Source: Diphasiastrum complanatum
Taxonomy: Eukaryota > Streptophyta > Lycopodiopsida > Lycopodiales > Lycopodiaceae
Length of the DNA: 64,000 bases
Assembly (NCBI GenBank): GCA_029204225.1
Contig: CM055097.1
Location: 62,644,950-62,708,949, forward strand
Direction of reading: 5' to 3'
A program made the translations under genes and the position numbers. Under the pieces are notes generated by a model that was not told the DNA's origin, made no database searches, and saw nothing but the letters and a program-made list of their open reading frames with translations. Shown in pieces: positions 31,596-42,403 of this stretch. The first letter of the stretch is position 1; every line of letters starts with the position of its first letter.

Positions 31596-31772
31596 TGTAG
31601 GAATTCGGTGGGCCTTCAACGGATACAAATTAACCTTTTTGGTTCAGAGGTTGCACCGTGATGCAACTTAACCTTTCTGGTTCAGAAGTTGCACCAAAAT
31701 CATGGAGCCTTTTGTCCCTTTCGTGAGCCGCGTTCCAGGATCTCGTCCCCGGATGCCTAGCCACCCACAAAT
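31596..31772 (-). repeat. TRIM 5' LTR, truncated
   Basis: It parallels 31259-31435 with scattered substitutions and stops after CCACCCACAAAT. The lost end (TGTTGGAATATCAATCC... on the minus strand) reappears at 34870-34906. Confidence 0.8.
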
Positions 31773-32000
31773 CCAAGTGCCCCCCCTTGTCTGCAAAGGG
31801 GCCAGAGGACATTAAACACTTAGACATTTACCACTTATATCTACTTTGAACAAAGTACCACTTCTACTTATGGGATTTCTTTGAGCGTGGGTTGTGGCTC
31901 CACTTTGTCATAGTCTGACATAGCCACAAGGCTATCAGATCTAGGAGACTAAGCATTCAAGACAAAGAACCATTAACAAGTGAGAACACAATTCACAGCA

Positions 32001-33045
32001 ATGGCTTCAATAAGTAGTATACAATTGAAGATCTGTACAATCCTCGACTCATCAGGATCTAATTTCCTAGCATGAGAAGTTAAGACCTCGTTTATACTAA
32101 AGGGAGAAGGATCATTTCCCTAGGTGAATGGCACCGAGGAGATGCCTACAACAACAAGCAAGGAGCTATGCAAATGGAGGGAGAAGAATGACAAGGCAGT
32201 AGTCGTATTATTTTCATCCATTGAGGATAGCCTGACTCTTGACCTGGCTACAATCTCTAAAACAAAAGAGATGTGGGATACTTTACTCACAAGATTTCAA
32301 ACGAAATCACGCAGTCAAATCATGCTACTCGAAGATCAACTGACAAATCTGCAGTGGGATGGCAAAGATCTCACTTCCTTTATCAAAAAGATGAAAGATC
32401 TATTTCTTTCATTATACAATTCTAGAGCAAAAAATGCAATACCAGTAGATAAACAGCTTACTTATCTATTGAGAGCCTTACCAAGATCCTTCTAGACAAC
32501 CAGAATGCTGCTAGCAAAGGATCCTACTATGACACTAAAAAAGGTAGTTGTCGAGATTCGAGAAGAAGTTGAAGCTCGAGAGCACCTTGATCACAAGGAT
32601 GCTTCTAACCAAGCCCTCTACAACAACAAAGAAAAGACTAAAACGCAATTCAAACCTAAAAGAGAGTCAAATCAAAAGCAGGATTGAGATCAGCAAGCAG
32701 AAGGAGCCAGCAAAGGCAAATGGAAGAACAAAGAAAGGTCGAAACAACAGAGTGGAGACAAGAAGACATGCGTGAGATGCAAACGTGAAGGACGTACTAT
32801 CGATTCATATTGGCTAAATCCAAAAATTGAGTGTATCCATTGTCATAAGAAAGGTCTTGCAGTCATGGACTGCCACCAGAACCCAAGAAACAAGCAGGCT
32901 CAAAGCAAACAGGAGAACAATAATAGTTTGTCCTATGTCGAGGAGCCAGAGAGCTCAAAGATGGGTGAAGAAAGATTGAATCACGAAAATTTGACCGCCT
33001 ACATCTATGCAGACATGTGTGCAATATCAACACTTGACACATAGG
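32001..33045 (+). pseudogene. Copia gag (family A copy 2)
   Basis: Starts MASISSIQLKICTILDSSGS and continues, with a TAG at 32121-32123 (TGG in copy 1), through TEEMPTTTSKELCKWREKND, EMWDTLLTRF and LEDQLTNLQWDGKDLTSF. A TAG at 32493-32495 replaces CAG of copy 1. Knuckle remnants follow: CVRCKREGRTIDSYW (His and last Cys lost) and CIHCHKKGLAVMDC (His to Leu). Both zinc sites are therefore damaged. Confidence 0.85.
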
Positions 33046-33806
33046 AGGTAACTTTTGATTCAGGAGCTACCTCACACTTCATTACATCAAGATGGATCAT
33101 GTCTAATTCTCAAAGTGCAGATCCATCAAGATTTATCATTGTTGGAGATCGATCAAAGCATCAAGTGAATGGTATTGGTTCACTATGGCTCAACACTAAC
33201 GGTAGAGACAGACAACTCGAAGACGTTCTGTTCGTGCCTACACTACAGCAGGACTTGCTATCAGTGGCAAGAATAGCTAATGCAGGGATTCGTGTAACGT
33301 TCTCAGACGAAGCATGCAATGTTGTTGATGCAAGCACTAGTACACTTATCACTCAAGGTAGAAGAAAAGGCAACCTATATCACTTGAAGGTATGCCTACC
33401 TGCAGATCAAGTACATCAAACCCATGATGATTCGTCAGAGATTCTATGGCACATGAGACTATGTCATATGAATTCAATAGCACTATATCAAGCAAGCCAT
33501 CATGGAGCAATCACAGGGGTGAGCATCTCGAAGGCAACCAGTTCGATGACCTATGATGCATGTATGAAGGGTAAGATATCACATACTCCTTTTGTCAAAG
33601 ACTCCTACAGAACTACAAAGATTCTAGAGCTTGTACATTCAGACATCTATGGACCTTTCAATGTGATCTCAGTAGGAGGCTCAAATTATAATATAACCTT
33701 TATTGATAATTCCAATGAATTTGCCAAAGTCTACTTCATTCATAATAAATCAGAAGCTTTTGACAAATTCACAGAGTATGCGAATTGGGTAGAAAGATGC
33801 ACATGA
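33046..33806 (+). pseudogene. Copia protease and integrase N-terminus (family A copy 2)
   Basis: Protease reads VTFDSGATSHFITSRW (intact DSGATSH), then RFIIVGDRSKHQVNGIGSLWL. The 235-codon frame from 33099 continues without stops through LPADQVHQTHDDSSEILWHMR (GAG-pre-integrase), CMKGKISHTPF and LVHSDIYGPFNVISVGGS (first Asp), ending at TGA 33804-33806. This is the best-preserved reference for the interrupted copy 1. Confidence 0.88.
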
Positions 33807-34866
33807 AGTAAGGTAAAGCAGATCAAAACAGATTGGGGTGGAGAATACATCTCAAACCGATTCTGCAATGATCGTGGAATCATTCACAGAAGAACTGCAT
33901 CTTATACACTATTGTAGAAAGAAAAAACAGGACTCGTATGGAAGCTGCCAGGTGCATGATGGCCTATTCAAAGGTTCCAAGAGTGATGTGGGCTGAAGTA
34001 GTAGCTACAACTGCTTACATTTAGAACAAGACAAGTAAATTTGGTGTTCCTCATACAGCACCACACGAACTATGGTGGGGTAGAAAACCCAATCTGAGTC
34101 ATATTTGAATCTTTGGCTATGCAGCATATGCACATATTTCTGACAAGCTTCAAAATCTTGATGAGAAAGCAGAACAAGGATTCTTGTAGGATATGACAAT
34201 CATTCATCATACTATAGAGTCCATATGCCAGAGACAAACACAATGAAGACAATCAGAGACATCAAATTCGATGAGAGCATAACAATGGCCAACGATGATC
34301 CTGTCAGTTATGAAGTCCTTGGAAGACAATACTATGATCTACCAACTGTGATAGAGGGAGTAGAGATCGAACACTCAGACGAAGATGTTCGTCGCACCTC
34401 ATTCGAGTGACAAATCAGACGAAGAAAGTTTCGCAAGCCAACCTACTGCTACAATACTTGTAAATCGAAATGGTTTCGGACCTAGTAGAGTAGATAAAGG
34501 TAAGAGCATTGCAGTTCCAGAAGGATCTCCTGGAAGATCGACAAGAGAACGAAGAGCGCCAGCAAGATTTGTGCTAGGCAACTCAGCTTCTACATCTAAA
34601 AAATTTTGTGGATTTAGTGGAGAACCACAAACATTCGAGGAAGCAATTGAATGTCTAAAGAAGGACAAATGGATCCAAGCCATGAATAAGGAGATGGAAT
34701 CCACGAGGAAGAATCAGGTATGGACATTGTAGCCATTACCAGATAAGTGAAAGACTTTGAAAATGCAAGTGGGTATAAAAACTGAAGTATGGACCGAATG
34801 GAGATATTTCTAAGTATAAAGCCAAACTTATAGTGAAGGGGTTTTCTCAGAGATATGGTATTGACT
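33807..34866 (+). pseudogene. Copia integrase core, linker and RT start (family A copy 2)
   Basis: Decayed frames give VKQIKTDWGGEYISNRF (second Asp), CNDRGIIHRRTASYT and then a small deletion removing the HHSG part before VERKNRT-like sequence. RKPNLSHI, AYAHISDKLQ, SYYRVHMPETNTMKTI and SRVDKGKSIAVPEGSPGR (linker) follow, then EEAIECLKKDKWIQAMNKEM and [19 protein letters not shown] of RT. Stops occur at about 34023, 34408, 34730 and others. Confidence 0.8.
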
Positions 34867-34869
34867 ATG

Positions 34870-34906
34870 TTTAGTTATCTCTAGAGTGTGGATTGATATT
34901 CCAATA
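34870..34906 (-). repeat. displaced end of the TRIM 5' LTR
   Basis: GTTTAGTTATCTCTAGAG followed by TGTGGATTGATATTCCAATA nearly repeats 31472-31512 of the TRIM LTR end. It sits immediately after the truncated Copia RT. Confidence 0.65.
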
Positions 34907-34974
34907 TATTTCCATTTTATAGTTGTCCAGCTATCAAGCTATATGGGACAACTTTTATTATCCACTTTCGTTGG

Positions 34975-35720
34975 TCTAGGGAAGGTAGTAAAGGATCAGA
35001 TCATCCCCTCACAAGATACTCCACTATGTCGGTAGCCCACTCTGGAACTATATCCGCATAAAAGATGTGAGCATCCGGAAGTTCATCATCAACTCCCACT
35101 TCTTCTTGGTGTGTTGTCAATCTATAAAGGTGGTCAGCCAAATAACCACTATTCGAAATTCAAACTCTTGAAGTTGTAAAAGTCATCTTGTAATACGGCC
35201 CATCATACATGATTGATGGTCGACATAAAAGGTGAAAAGGTTGGCTGATGCTAAAATCAAGCAAGAGCCTCTCGCTCGGTGGTGGTGTAGTTAATTTATG
35301 TTTCAATGAGTTGTCGGCTCACGAAGCAGATAGAAAAATCTTTCTTGTTCTCGCTTGGTTGGGTCAACGCGATCCCTATGGCATACCTAGATGCATCCGT
35401 ATGCACGTGAAACTCTATGCTCCAATTTGGAGACTGTAGAATTGGAGCAATGAGACCAGGGCATGCTTAACCTTCTCAAAGGTGTCTAGGGCTTCTTGTG
35501 TCCACTTAGGTTCAACATTAAAATGATAGGACTGCAAGGCCAATAATGCAAATGGTAATATAAAACATCTTTAATAATTGGCATGTCCCATAAAGGTATA
35601 GACATCACGTACTGTTTTGGGTAAGGTCATCTTAATTATTACCTTGATCTTATCTAGATCCGTGTCAATCCCGTATTGTGATATAGCACAGTGCCAATCT
35701 TACTCAAAACAAACCCAACA
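34975..35720 (-). pseudogene. Ty3/Gypsy RT end and RNase H relic
   Basis: The minus strand, with many frame breaks, gives TLPKTVRDVYTFMGHANY, PFALLALQSYHFNVEPKWTQ, ALDTFEKVKHAL, then RNase H-like FHVHTDASRYAIGIALTQPS, FSICFVSRQL and NYTTTEREALA. DDELPDAHIFYADIVPEWAT follows. The HTDAS and TTTEREALA motifs are diagnostic of Ty3/Gypsy RNase H. It is old, with stops and shifts every 50-100 bp, and no LTR was found. Confidence 0.75.
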
Positions 35721-35790
35721 ATAGGTAATATAGCCAACCTCTATGTGCTCTATTTTATTTTTGATCTAAACCTAAAACATATGGTGGATC

Positions 35791-35791
<1 letters not shown>

Positions 35792-35857
<66 letters not shown>

Positions 35858-35893
35858 ATGTATACATGTTTATATACACACACACACACACAC
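35792..35893 (+). repeat. (GT)n microsatellite followed by (AC)n
   Basis: About 61 bp of GT, then ATGTATACATGTTTATATAC, then about 20 bp of AC. The opposite phases make a GT/AC foldback possible. Confidence 0.95.
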
Positions 35894-36719
35894 TTTTCAT
35901 TAAAAAAGAAAAAGAAAAGACTACATGTATTTTTGGAATTATTTGCTAGGTTTGTAAAAAGTGGTTACTTTTTTCATTCCCAATGATTGTTTTTCAACCT
36001 ATGAAGTGATCATATGGTTTTATTGTGCAATAATGTCCAAAATAATGTGAGGGTTGCAACATTTTGATGATATTTTCTCTGTACAACAATATTTGGTGAA
36101 GCTTATTGAGAGGGGATTGTTTATAGCAAGCCATAGATTTTCATTGGAATTAATTCCCCTTGACCCTATCGTCCATCTAAATAGCTACAAGTTTTATTTT
36201 AACTACTCTCTATTTTTTTGTCAACTGTAGATGCAATTCTACAAAAAAAACATTGAATTCTACAAACAGGCGAAAAAGCCAAAATCTGCGATACTACAAA
36301 TTTACTCACAATTTTGTGACAATTTAGTTGTCTGCAAATTTATATGAAGTTTCGCAATAGGCGAAAAATGAAAAGTATCAAAGATGTATACAAATCTCGT
36401 TATTTCGGCCCTCTCAACACCTGCAGATATCAAAAGGGGGTAACAACAGTCTGCTCATGATCAACTTCTACGGTATTTTACAAATTGTATGAACTATAAG
36501 GCTTTGTTAGTCATAATCACTACCACCTATTATAAGATCTATTAATTGTACAATTAATCAGAAGATTACAAGATGGATGGTTGGTCAATAAATAGTGACT
36601 ATACGCCAACATCAAAAGTAGTGTAGAGAGAAAAAAATCGATCATTGAGAAGTAATCGCAAGAGAGTTTTACAGTGCAAACTAGTGTGAGACACATAGTG
36701 CTACAAGAAAACAAACTAG
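35894..36719. other. non-coding stretch
   Basis: AT-rich sequence; 36229-36480 resembles the U3 parts of Copia LTRs elsewhere (TCTACAAAAAAAACATTG, GGCGAAAAATG). A perfect 18-bp palindrome ATTAATTGTACAATTAAT lies at 36541-36558. No gene seen. Confidence 0.4.
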
Positions 36720-38385
36720 GATTCCATTTAGATTAAGTCACAAGCATGCAGCAAAAGATATTCTAGATGTTGTTCATTTATATATATGTGGCCCAATGTA
36801 AACTTTGACGTTGCTTGGTGCAAAATACAGTGTTGCAACTCAACAACAACAGAACCAAGGAAATAATAATCAACCTCATTCATCTCCCAAAAAATTGACA
36901 AGAGATCATAGATCACCTAACAGGTATATTGATGACTCTGCTTGTTATCTCATTCGAAAGACGACTATTGTTGAAGACGCATTCAGTCAGTCAGACTCTC
37001 ATCTACGAAAAGATGTTAAGGATAGAGAGTATTAATCTCTCATCAAAAACCAGAATTGGACTATTGTCGAACTATTTGCGAGCATAAATGTAGTTGATTG
37101 CAAATGGATATTCACAAACCAAATACAAAACAAATGGAAGTATCGATCGAAGGAAATCTCGACTTGTTACAAGAGGATGTTTTCAGATCCCGAATATCGA
37201 CTATATTAAGACTTTTAGTTTGATAGTAAAGCATTTTTCAATCAGACTTCTACTATCATATGCTACTACAGCAAATCTGGAGATACATCAGATGGATATA
37301 CAAACATCTTATCTGAATGGAGTTATCGTAGAAGATATCTACATGATACAACTCGAAGGTTATTTAATACTTTTCTTACAAACGAGGTTATAATCCAAGC
37401 ACTTCAAATTTGAATGTTTACTTCAAGTCAGTGCAACATTTTTTTTTTAATCACATCATACGTGTACGACACACGGCTATTCAACAACAGTGTTGAACCA
37501 ATAAAATATGCGAAACGAATACTGACCTCAAAATTCGACATGACAGATTTGGACGAAGTTCACTACTGTCTCGGTATTCAAATTCGAAGAAACAGAGAGC
37601 AAAGCTTGATTTACATCACTCAACATAGGTACATTTACAATATGTTAATAAGATATAAAATGATGAGTTGCAAATTAGCTCACTCGCCAATAGACCCAAG
37701 ACTCAAATTGTCGAAGAACTAGTGACCTCAAACAAAAGAAGAGAATGAACAAATGCGTGAGTACCCATAATTTCGATAATAGGCTCTCTTATGTATAGGA
37801 TGATATGTACCAGACCAGACATAGCTTTTGCAATCAATTTCTTAAGTCCGTATATGGCTAATCATGGTATTGTACATTGGAAAGCTCTTATAAGAGTTAT
37901 GAGATACATTCAATTGGACCAATGCATCTATTATGGAGCAATCCGCAACGACGAACTCAATATACTTGGTGGGTATTCATATAAGTTGGCAAGAGATGCA
38001 GACACTCGTAGATTCACATCTAGATTTATATTATTCCTCAATGGTAGTCCAATTTCATGGAACAGTCGCAAGCAAACTTATGTTGTCTACAAAATCAAAG
38101 TATATCGCTGCCTCACAAGCAACAAAGGAAGCAACGTGGTTACAAAACTTACTATTAGACGTTTGTCTGAAACAGAATGCTCAGACTATTGTCTATTGTG
38201 ATAATTAATCAAAGTGCTATTGCTTTATCGGCCAACCCCAAGTTTCATTCCAGGAGTAAGCACATTAAAATCAAATATCATGATGTAAGAAGTAAAGTCT
38301 TCGTTGAACTTGGATGCACACACAAGATTTTGTGCAAAACTAAGTTTGAAGGTCAAAACATTCATGGATTCAGATTAAAAGGGAG
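36720..38385 (+). pseudogene. Copia integrase scrap, RT and RNase H
   Basis: A scrap of integrase (AAKDILDVVHLYICGPM near 36750-36800) jumps to the RT linker. RT reads SRLVTRGCFQIPNIDYIKTF, FSIRLLLSYATTANLEIHQM and DIQTSYLNGVIVEDIYM (DVKTAFL-like with the Asp kept). The YVDD region is reduced to YVYDTRLF. LDEVHYCLGIQIRRN follows. RNase H gives ICTRPDIAFAINFLS, the relic KLMLSTKSKYIAASQATKEA and ANPKFHSRSKHIKIKYH. Several frameshifts. It ends at a purine tract before an LTR. Confidence 0.82.
38377..38385 (+). other. polypurine tract
   Basis: AAAAGGGAG directly precedes TGTTGGATTTATCC, the start of the 3' LTR. Confidence 0.75.
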
Positions 38386-38830
38386 TGTTGGATTTATCCG
38401 AATAATCGATCTTTAATCTACATCCATTCATCTATCAAGTTCTGCAGTTTTACTCGTGTGTTTAAACAGTCTACAAAAATACACGGGAACAGCTAACAGT
38501 CGAGTTCGACAAATCGAAAGTGTTTAAACTATCGATTCTAAAAGAACTTGTTTCACACATTCTGAAGCTAACGAGTTGCCCTGACGTTTTTGCAAGTAGT
38601 TTCCAAACAACCCTATTGTTCCAATTGTGATCTACGACCAAACAACCATCCTCAACTATCATTTGGATAAACATAAATGGCATTCATAAACTAGTATAAA
38701 TAGTTGATCACTCTTTCTAGGTTAAGTTCTTCAATTATTATTCAATTTTTGCATATTGATCCTAGAGATTAATATAGCGCATTGCTAAAAATACTTATTA
38801 TTTATTACCAAAAATGTCAGACGGAGGCAA
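38386..38830 (+). repeat. Copia 3' LTR (right end approximate)
   Basis: Begins TGTTGGATTTATCCG after the polypurine tract. TATAAATAG is at 38695-38703, 309 bp in. The right end cannot be fixed because no second copy or PBS is present; 38830 is a rough limit. Confidence 0.55.
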
Positions 38831-41800
38831 TCAGATACTCAAAGCTAGTTTAGAATATGTGACTGCATCTGCCATTGTTTTGTGCTCACAATTTTTTTGA
38901 TTTGTACATGCTACTTATTGAAGTGATCATACATTTCAATCGCGTTCAATATTGTGTCAAAATGATTCTTTGTTCTATTTGTAAGCTAATTATATTCTCT
39001 TTTAGTTTTGTCTGAACTGACGAATATTTCGATATTATAATATTCGGTACCACAATATTTATTCTGTTTGTCTACGAAATCAATCTAATAGATTCTAATG
39101 TTTTCAAAGTTAAAATCACTTAGAATTCGATTGTGACAATAGTCGCGAAATTTTTTTGTTCAAATCTGTTAAGCTTAGTCATAGTAAGATTATTTAGTAG
39201 AGCCCGATAGTGCATCAATAGAATGCAACTTTTTCTCTATCAAACATCTTTTTTTTCTTCCAATAGCCCAAGCATGGGTATCGTCAAAAATTTTGTGGCA
39301 AATCTCACAGCATCTTCCAAAGTAGGTGATTGACTGCGACGAACCTCAAACTGGTCCTCTTTGGACAAACAAACAATAGAATGCAGCTTGAGCAAAATTG
39401 GGTCCATGCGACTAGCAGAATGAGAAACCGACTCTTGAAAATCTTATAAACAAACATCCAATGGCCTCACTCCCATTTGTGAAGTTACAAATTGACAATA
39501 ATGTTCAAAATCGTCCAAAACCAAAAAAACAAAAAAAAAACATTTTGAAAGCTTCCTATAATTCCTCCTACAAATTGACTATAGTTGGCGGCCCCAAGAC
39601 GACGGTGCTTGAGTTATATCAATACTTGCAAGGACATGCAAAAAACTAGAAGAGAAACAACGAGATTTCGAGCACAAACAGCATCGAAATCTATGTGAAA
39701 ATAGTTATAAGAGACTTAACAAGACAAAATTCAACTTAGGAAAGTGGTGCCAAAGGCCTTTACCCCCATCCCATATACGAAGTTCTAGAAAATTCCATTT
39801 ATCGCATGAAATCAAAGGTGTAAGGGACTAGCATTGTCACAAGTGCCATGTAGCTTTCCCCATCAGCTCCTTAGCTCCCCACTTTTTTGGGTTCTATTAT
39901 TAATCATCTTAAACATACCAAAAGCTTACATGCCAAAGATAAAACCAAAAGAGTCTAAAATAATTCAAACTTTTCTCATGATTTTTTCAAATAAGTAACT
40001 GTTGTGGATAACAATACGATTAGATTGCTTGACTGGTCTACAAAAGCATCTCTACTAATACAAAGACGAGAAAACCTATAGAATTTAAAAGTAATCCTCT
40101 ATAATTAACAAAGTCTGAAATAATTGAAAAAATATGAGACTGCAAATTATGTTCAAGTTACTATATTATGGTTGCAACCTATTATCAAAACTATCAACCA
40201 ATGAACTTGACCTAGCTTGACTTATAAAAAGATCTAAAAAATTGCACACATCACTAATTGTACAATTAAATTCACATGAGTCTTTAGAATACATAAATTT
40301 TAGCGATAGGCCAAACCCATGACTTAACCGTATTAGGGCAAACGCCATGCTGATCAACATATTGGTCCATATCATTCAATTCATGACATTTCTATATATT
40401 CAAAAAGCTAACCGCATATCATGCTTTTCAGGAGTGTACAAGCTCAAACCCTACTTTTATGACACATAAACCTAAACAAGCAGTTATGACAAATCATAAT
40501 CTACTTAAGTTGCATTCACAAATATTAGGACTGCCTAGCATAGTCAAAAACGGTACTAGGGCAAATCCATGCCATTCTAATCCATATGACTGTTAGGACT
40601 CTTGCACGAATCCATGCATTCCAAGAGTGCTCAAGCTAGGAACCCTAATTTATGAATCATAATAGACGTTTAAATTGACATGCTAAAGCAAAAGACAGTT
40701 GTTATGGTATGAGAGTTTATGTTATGAATTTAGCCCTGATTTATACATAGTTTTGAGAGTAAGCAAATGGCAATGCATAAGAGTCGATATATATATTCTG
40801 TAAAAAGTGGTTCTTACAAGTTTTCTAGTTTCAATCGAATCTCTTGCAGCCTTACCTCTACTCATAATTCGATCAGTGCCCATTCAAATAGACTTCATTT
40901 AGAAGCTCATACCTGAATAAACGTATCAAGGTTCTGCTGTAACGATGCCATGACTCTTCCACAATGTACATACTCTTTATGAGCCAAAACACATAGCATA
41001 TTTGAGTTTGTCTCTTAGGAAATTCAGAAACCCTAAACGCACATTGAGGTTTTCAGCCATAAACTTGCTTTGTAACCATAATATTTTCGTCTAGTAAACG
41101 ACTTCACATAGTAACACTTGAAAGAGAACATTTCCATTCCGTATTATGGTATGTCAGAAATAAGCAAACATGCTGCTTTTAATATCATATCTAACTCCAA
41201 CGTATAACAGGTAAAATAGAATCGAATGTCAAGCTGGCTTCTTCCTAACCTCAATCATCGAAGTGAAAAATAACAGCCAACTTTCGCATGCGTAAATCAG
41301 CAACCTACAAAGAATTTTAAATACATACATATTAAACTAGCATGTGATGTCTTATTGAAGCCAGGGACCATCCCATACGCTCTTAGAATACCTAGAGAAA
41401 CTGCAATGGATATGTGATACTCTAGAAAGAGTATACAATTCAACTTCATCTCATCTTCTTCGTTAGAGCACTTAAGAGACTAACATGTACTTGAACCACC
41501 AGCTGCAGACAAATCAGATGTACATAATGAAGTCCAGATACTTCAGCACATAGGAGCAATCATTCTAGTTCAAGCATGATCATGTGAAACACGCATAAAC
41601 AAGGAAGTACAAAAAATTAGAGAGGCAAGCGTACCTTCACTAACTGAATACAATACTCTCCACTCAAAAGTGAAGATACTGTCTGACATCTTGATCAGAA
41701 CCATTCAAAACTCAAGTTACACTTCACAGAAGGCAATTGAAACTTTCTTCCGTATCTTAGTATGATGAGAACATTTGTTAGAAAGTTATCTATGATTTTT

Positions 41801-42403
41801 GTAACTTTCCTTAAGCACACTCAGTACATCAAAGTCGCCAGGCATCAAAATGTACAAGGTCAAAGCTTTGGACTCCATGTTAAGAAAAGTGGCCTGGAAT
41901 GCTGCCTTGAGTGCCTTTTGAAAGCTTCCACATAAGATCCATTGACACATCGACTATCGAGACACTGATCAGAGATAGATAGGCACTTGGAAGCTAGTCT
42001 CATAGCTCAAACTCAATTCGCTGTTCAAGAACATTAGTAGCCTTAAATGATCAGCCTCCATGCCCAATGTCACAGCCCTAAACTCCTAATTACACAGCCA
42101 ATCAGGAATACATGTCCAAACTCCAGAAGTCATATTGGACTAATCTAAGGTGAATTACAGCTGCTATCAAGAACCACCAGATTATGATGTAGCTAAGCCA
42201 TTCTCACTAATAGGCCCTGTGGCTGGTTGGCGAGCCAACAATGATGACTAGAGGCCAAATTATCACTACCCTCTATGCCAGAATTCATGCATTGCAAAAT
42301 AGCACGAACTTGAAACAGACAGAATAGCTTGTGTTTTATTCAAGCCACAATGGAAGAAGGGATCAGACCAATTTGCCCCATATAAATCTAGGTCCTATCT
42401 CCA
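38831..42403. other. gene-free stretch next to the SUVH gene
   Basis: The only coding hint is a minus-strand segment at about 39265-39455 reading SVSHSASRMDPILLKLHSIV and QSPTLEDAVRFATKFLTIPM, which looks like a worn retroelement gag. The rest has no frame, LTR or RNA signature that I can support. The last few hundred bases before 42404 are presumably the 3' UTR and terminator region of the SUVH gene. Confidence 0.4.

Larger units (their letters stand above)
31259..31772 (-). mobile_element. TRIM-like miniature LTR retrotransposon
   Basis: Two direct repeats flank only 83 bp. On the minus strand the left copy (31512 to 31259) starts TGTTGGAATATC and ends TTCTTACA. The right copy (from 31596 upward) ends TTCCTACA. 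The 83-bp core (31513-31595) carries a PBS next to the right LTR (TGGTATCAGAGGC, 31595 to 31583) and a polypurine tract next to the left LTR (GAGGGTGGG, 31521 to 31513). PBS and PPT in a tiny core without coding is the definition of a TRIM. The right LTR is broken at about 31772, retaining 177 of 254 bp. Confidence 0.82.
31990..34866 (+). mobile_element. Ty1/Copia family A copy 2 (no LTRs, truncated in RT)
   Basis: Collinear with family A copy 1 from the gag start (ATG at about 32001) through protease, integrase and linker to the beginning of RT, where it stops at SQRYGIDY (34866). It lacks the family B insertion and therefore shows the empty target site (AATGCAGGGATTCG). It lies between two parts of the TRIM LTR (31772 and 34870). 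Confidence 0.85.

Noticed and set aside
35248-35439. 63-codon plus-strand frame
   Set aside because: Antisense to the Gypsy RNase H relic on the minus strand.
35691-35986. Cys-Val repeat proteins
   Set aside because: Translations of the (GT)n and (AC)n microsatellite.
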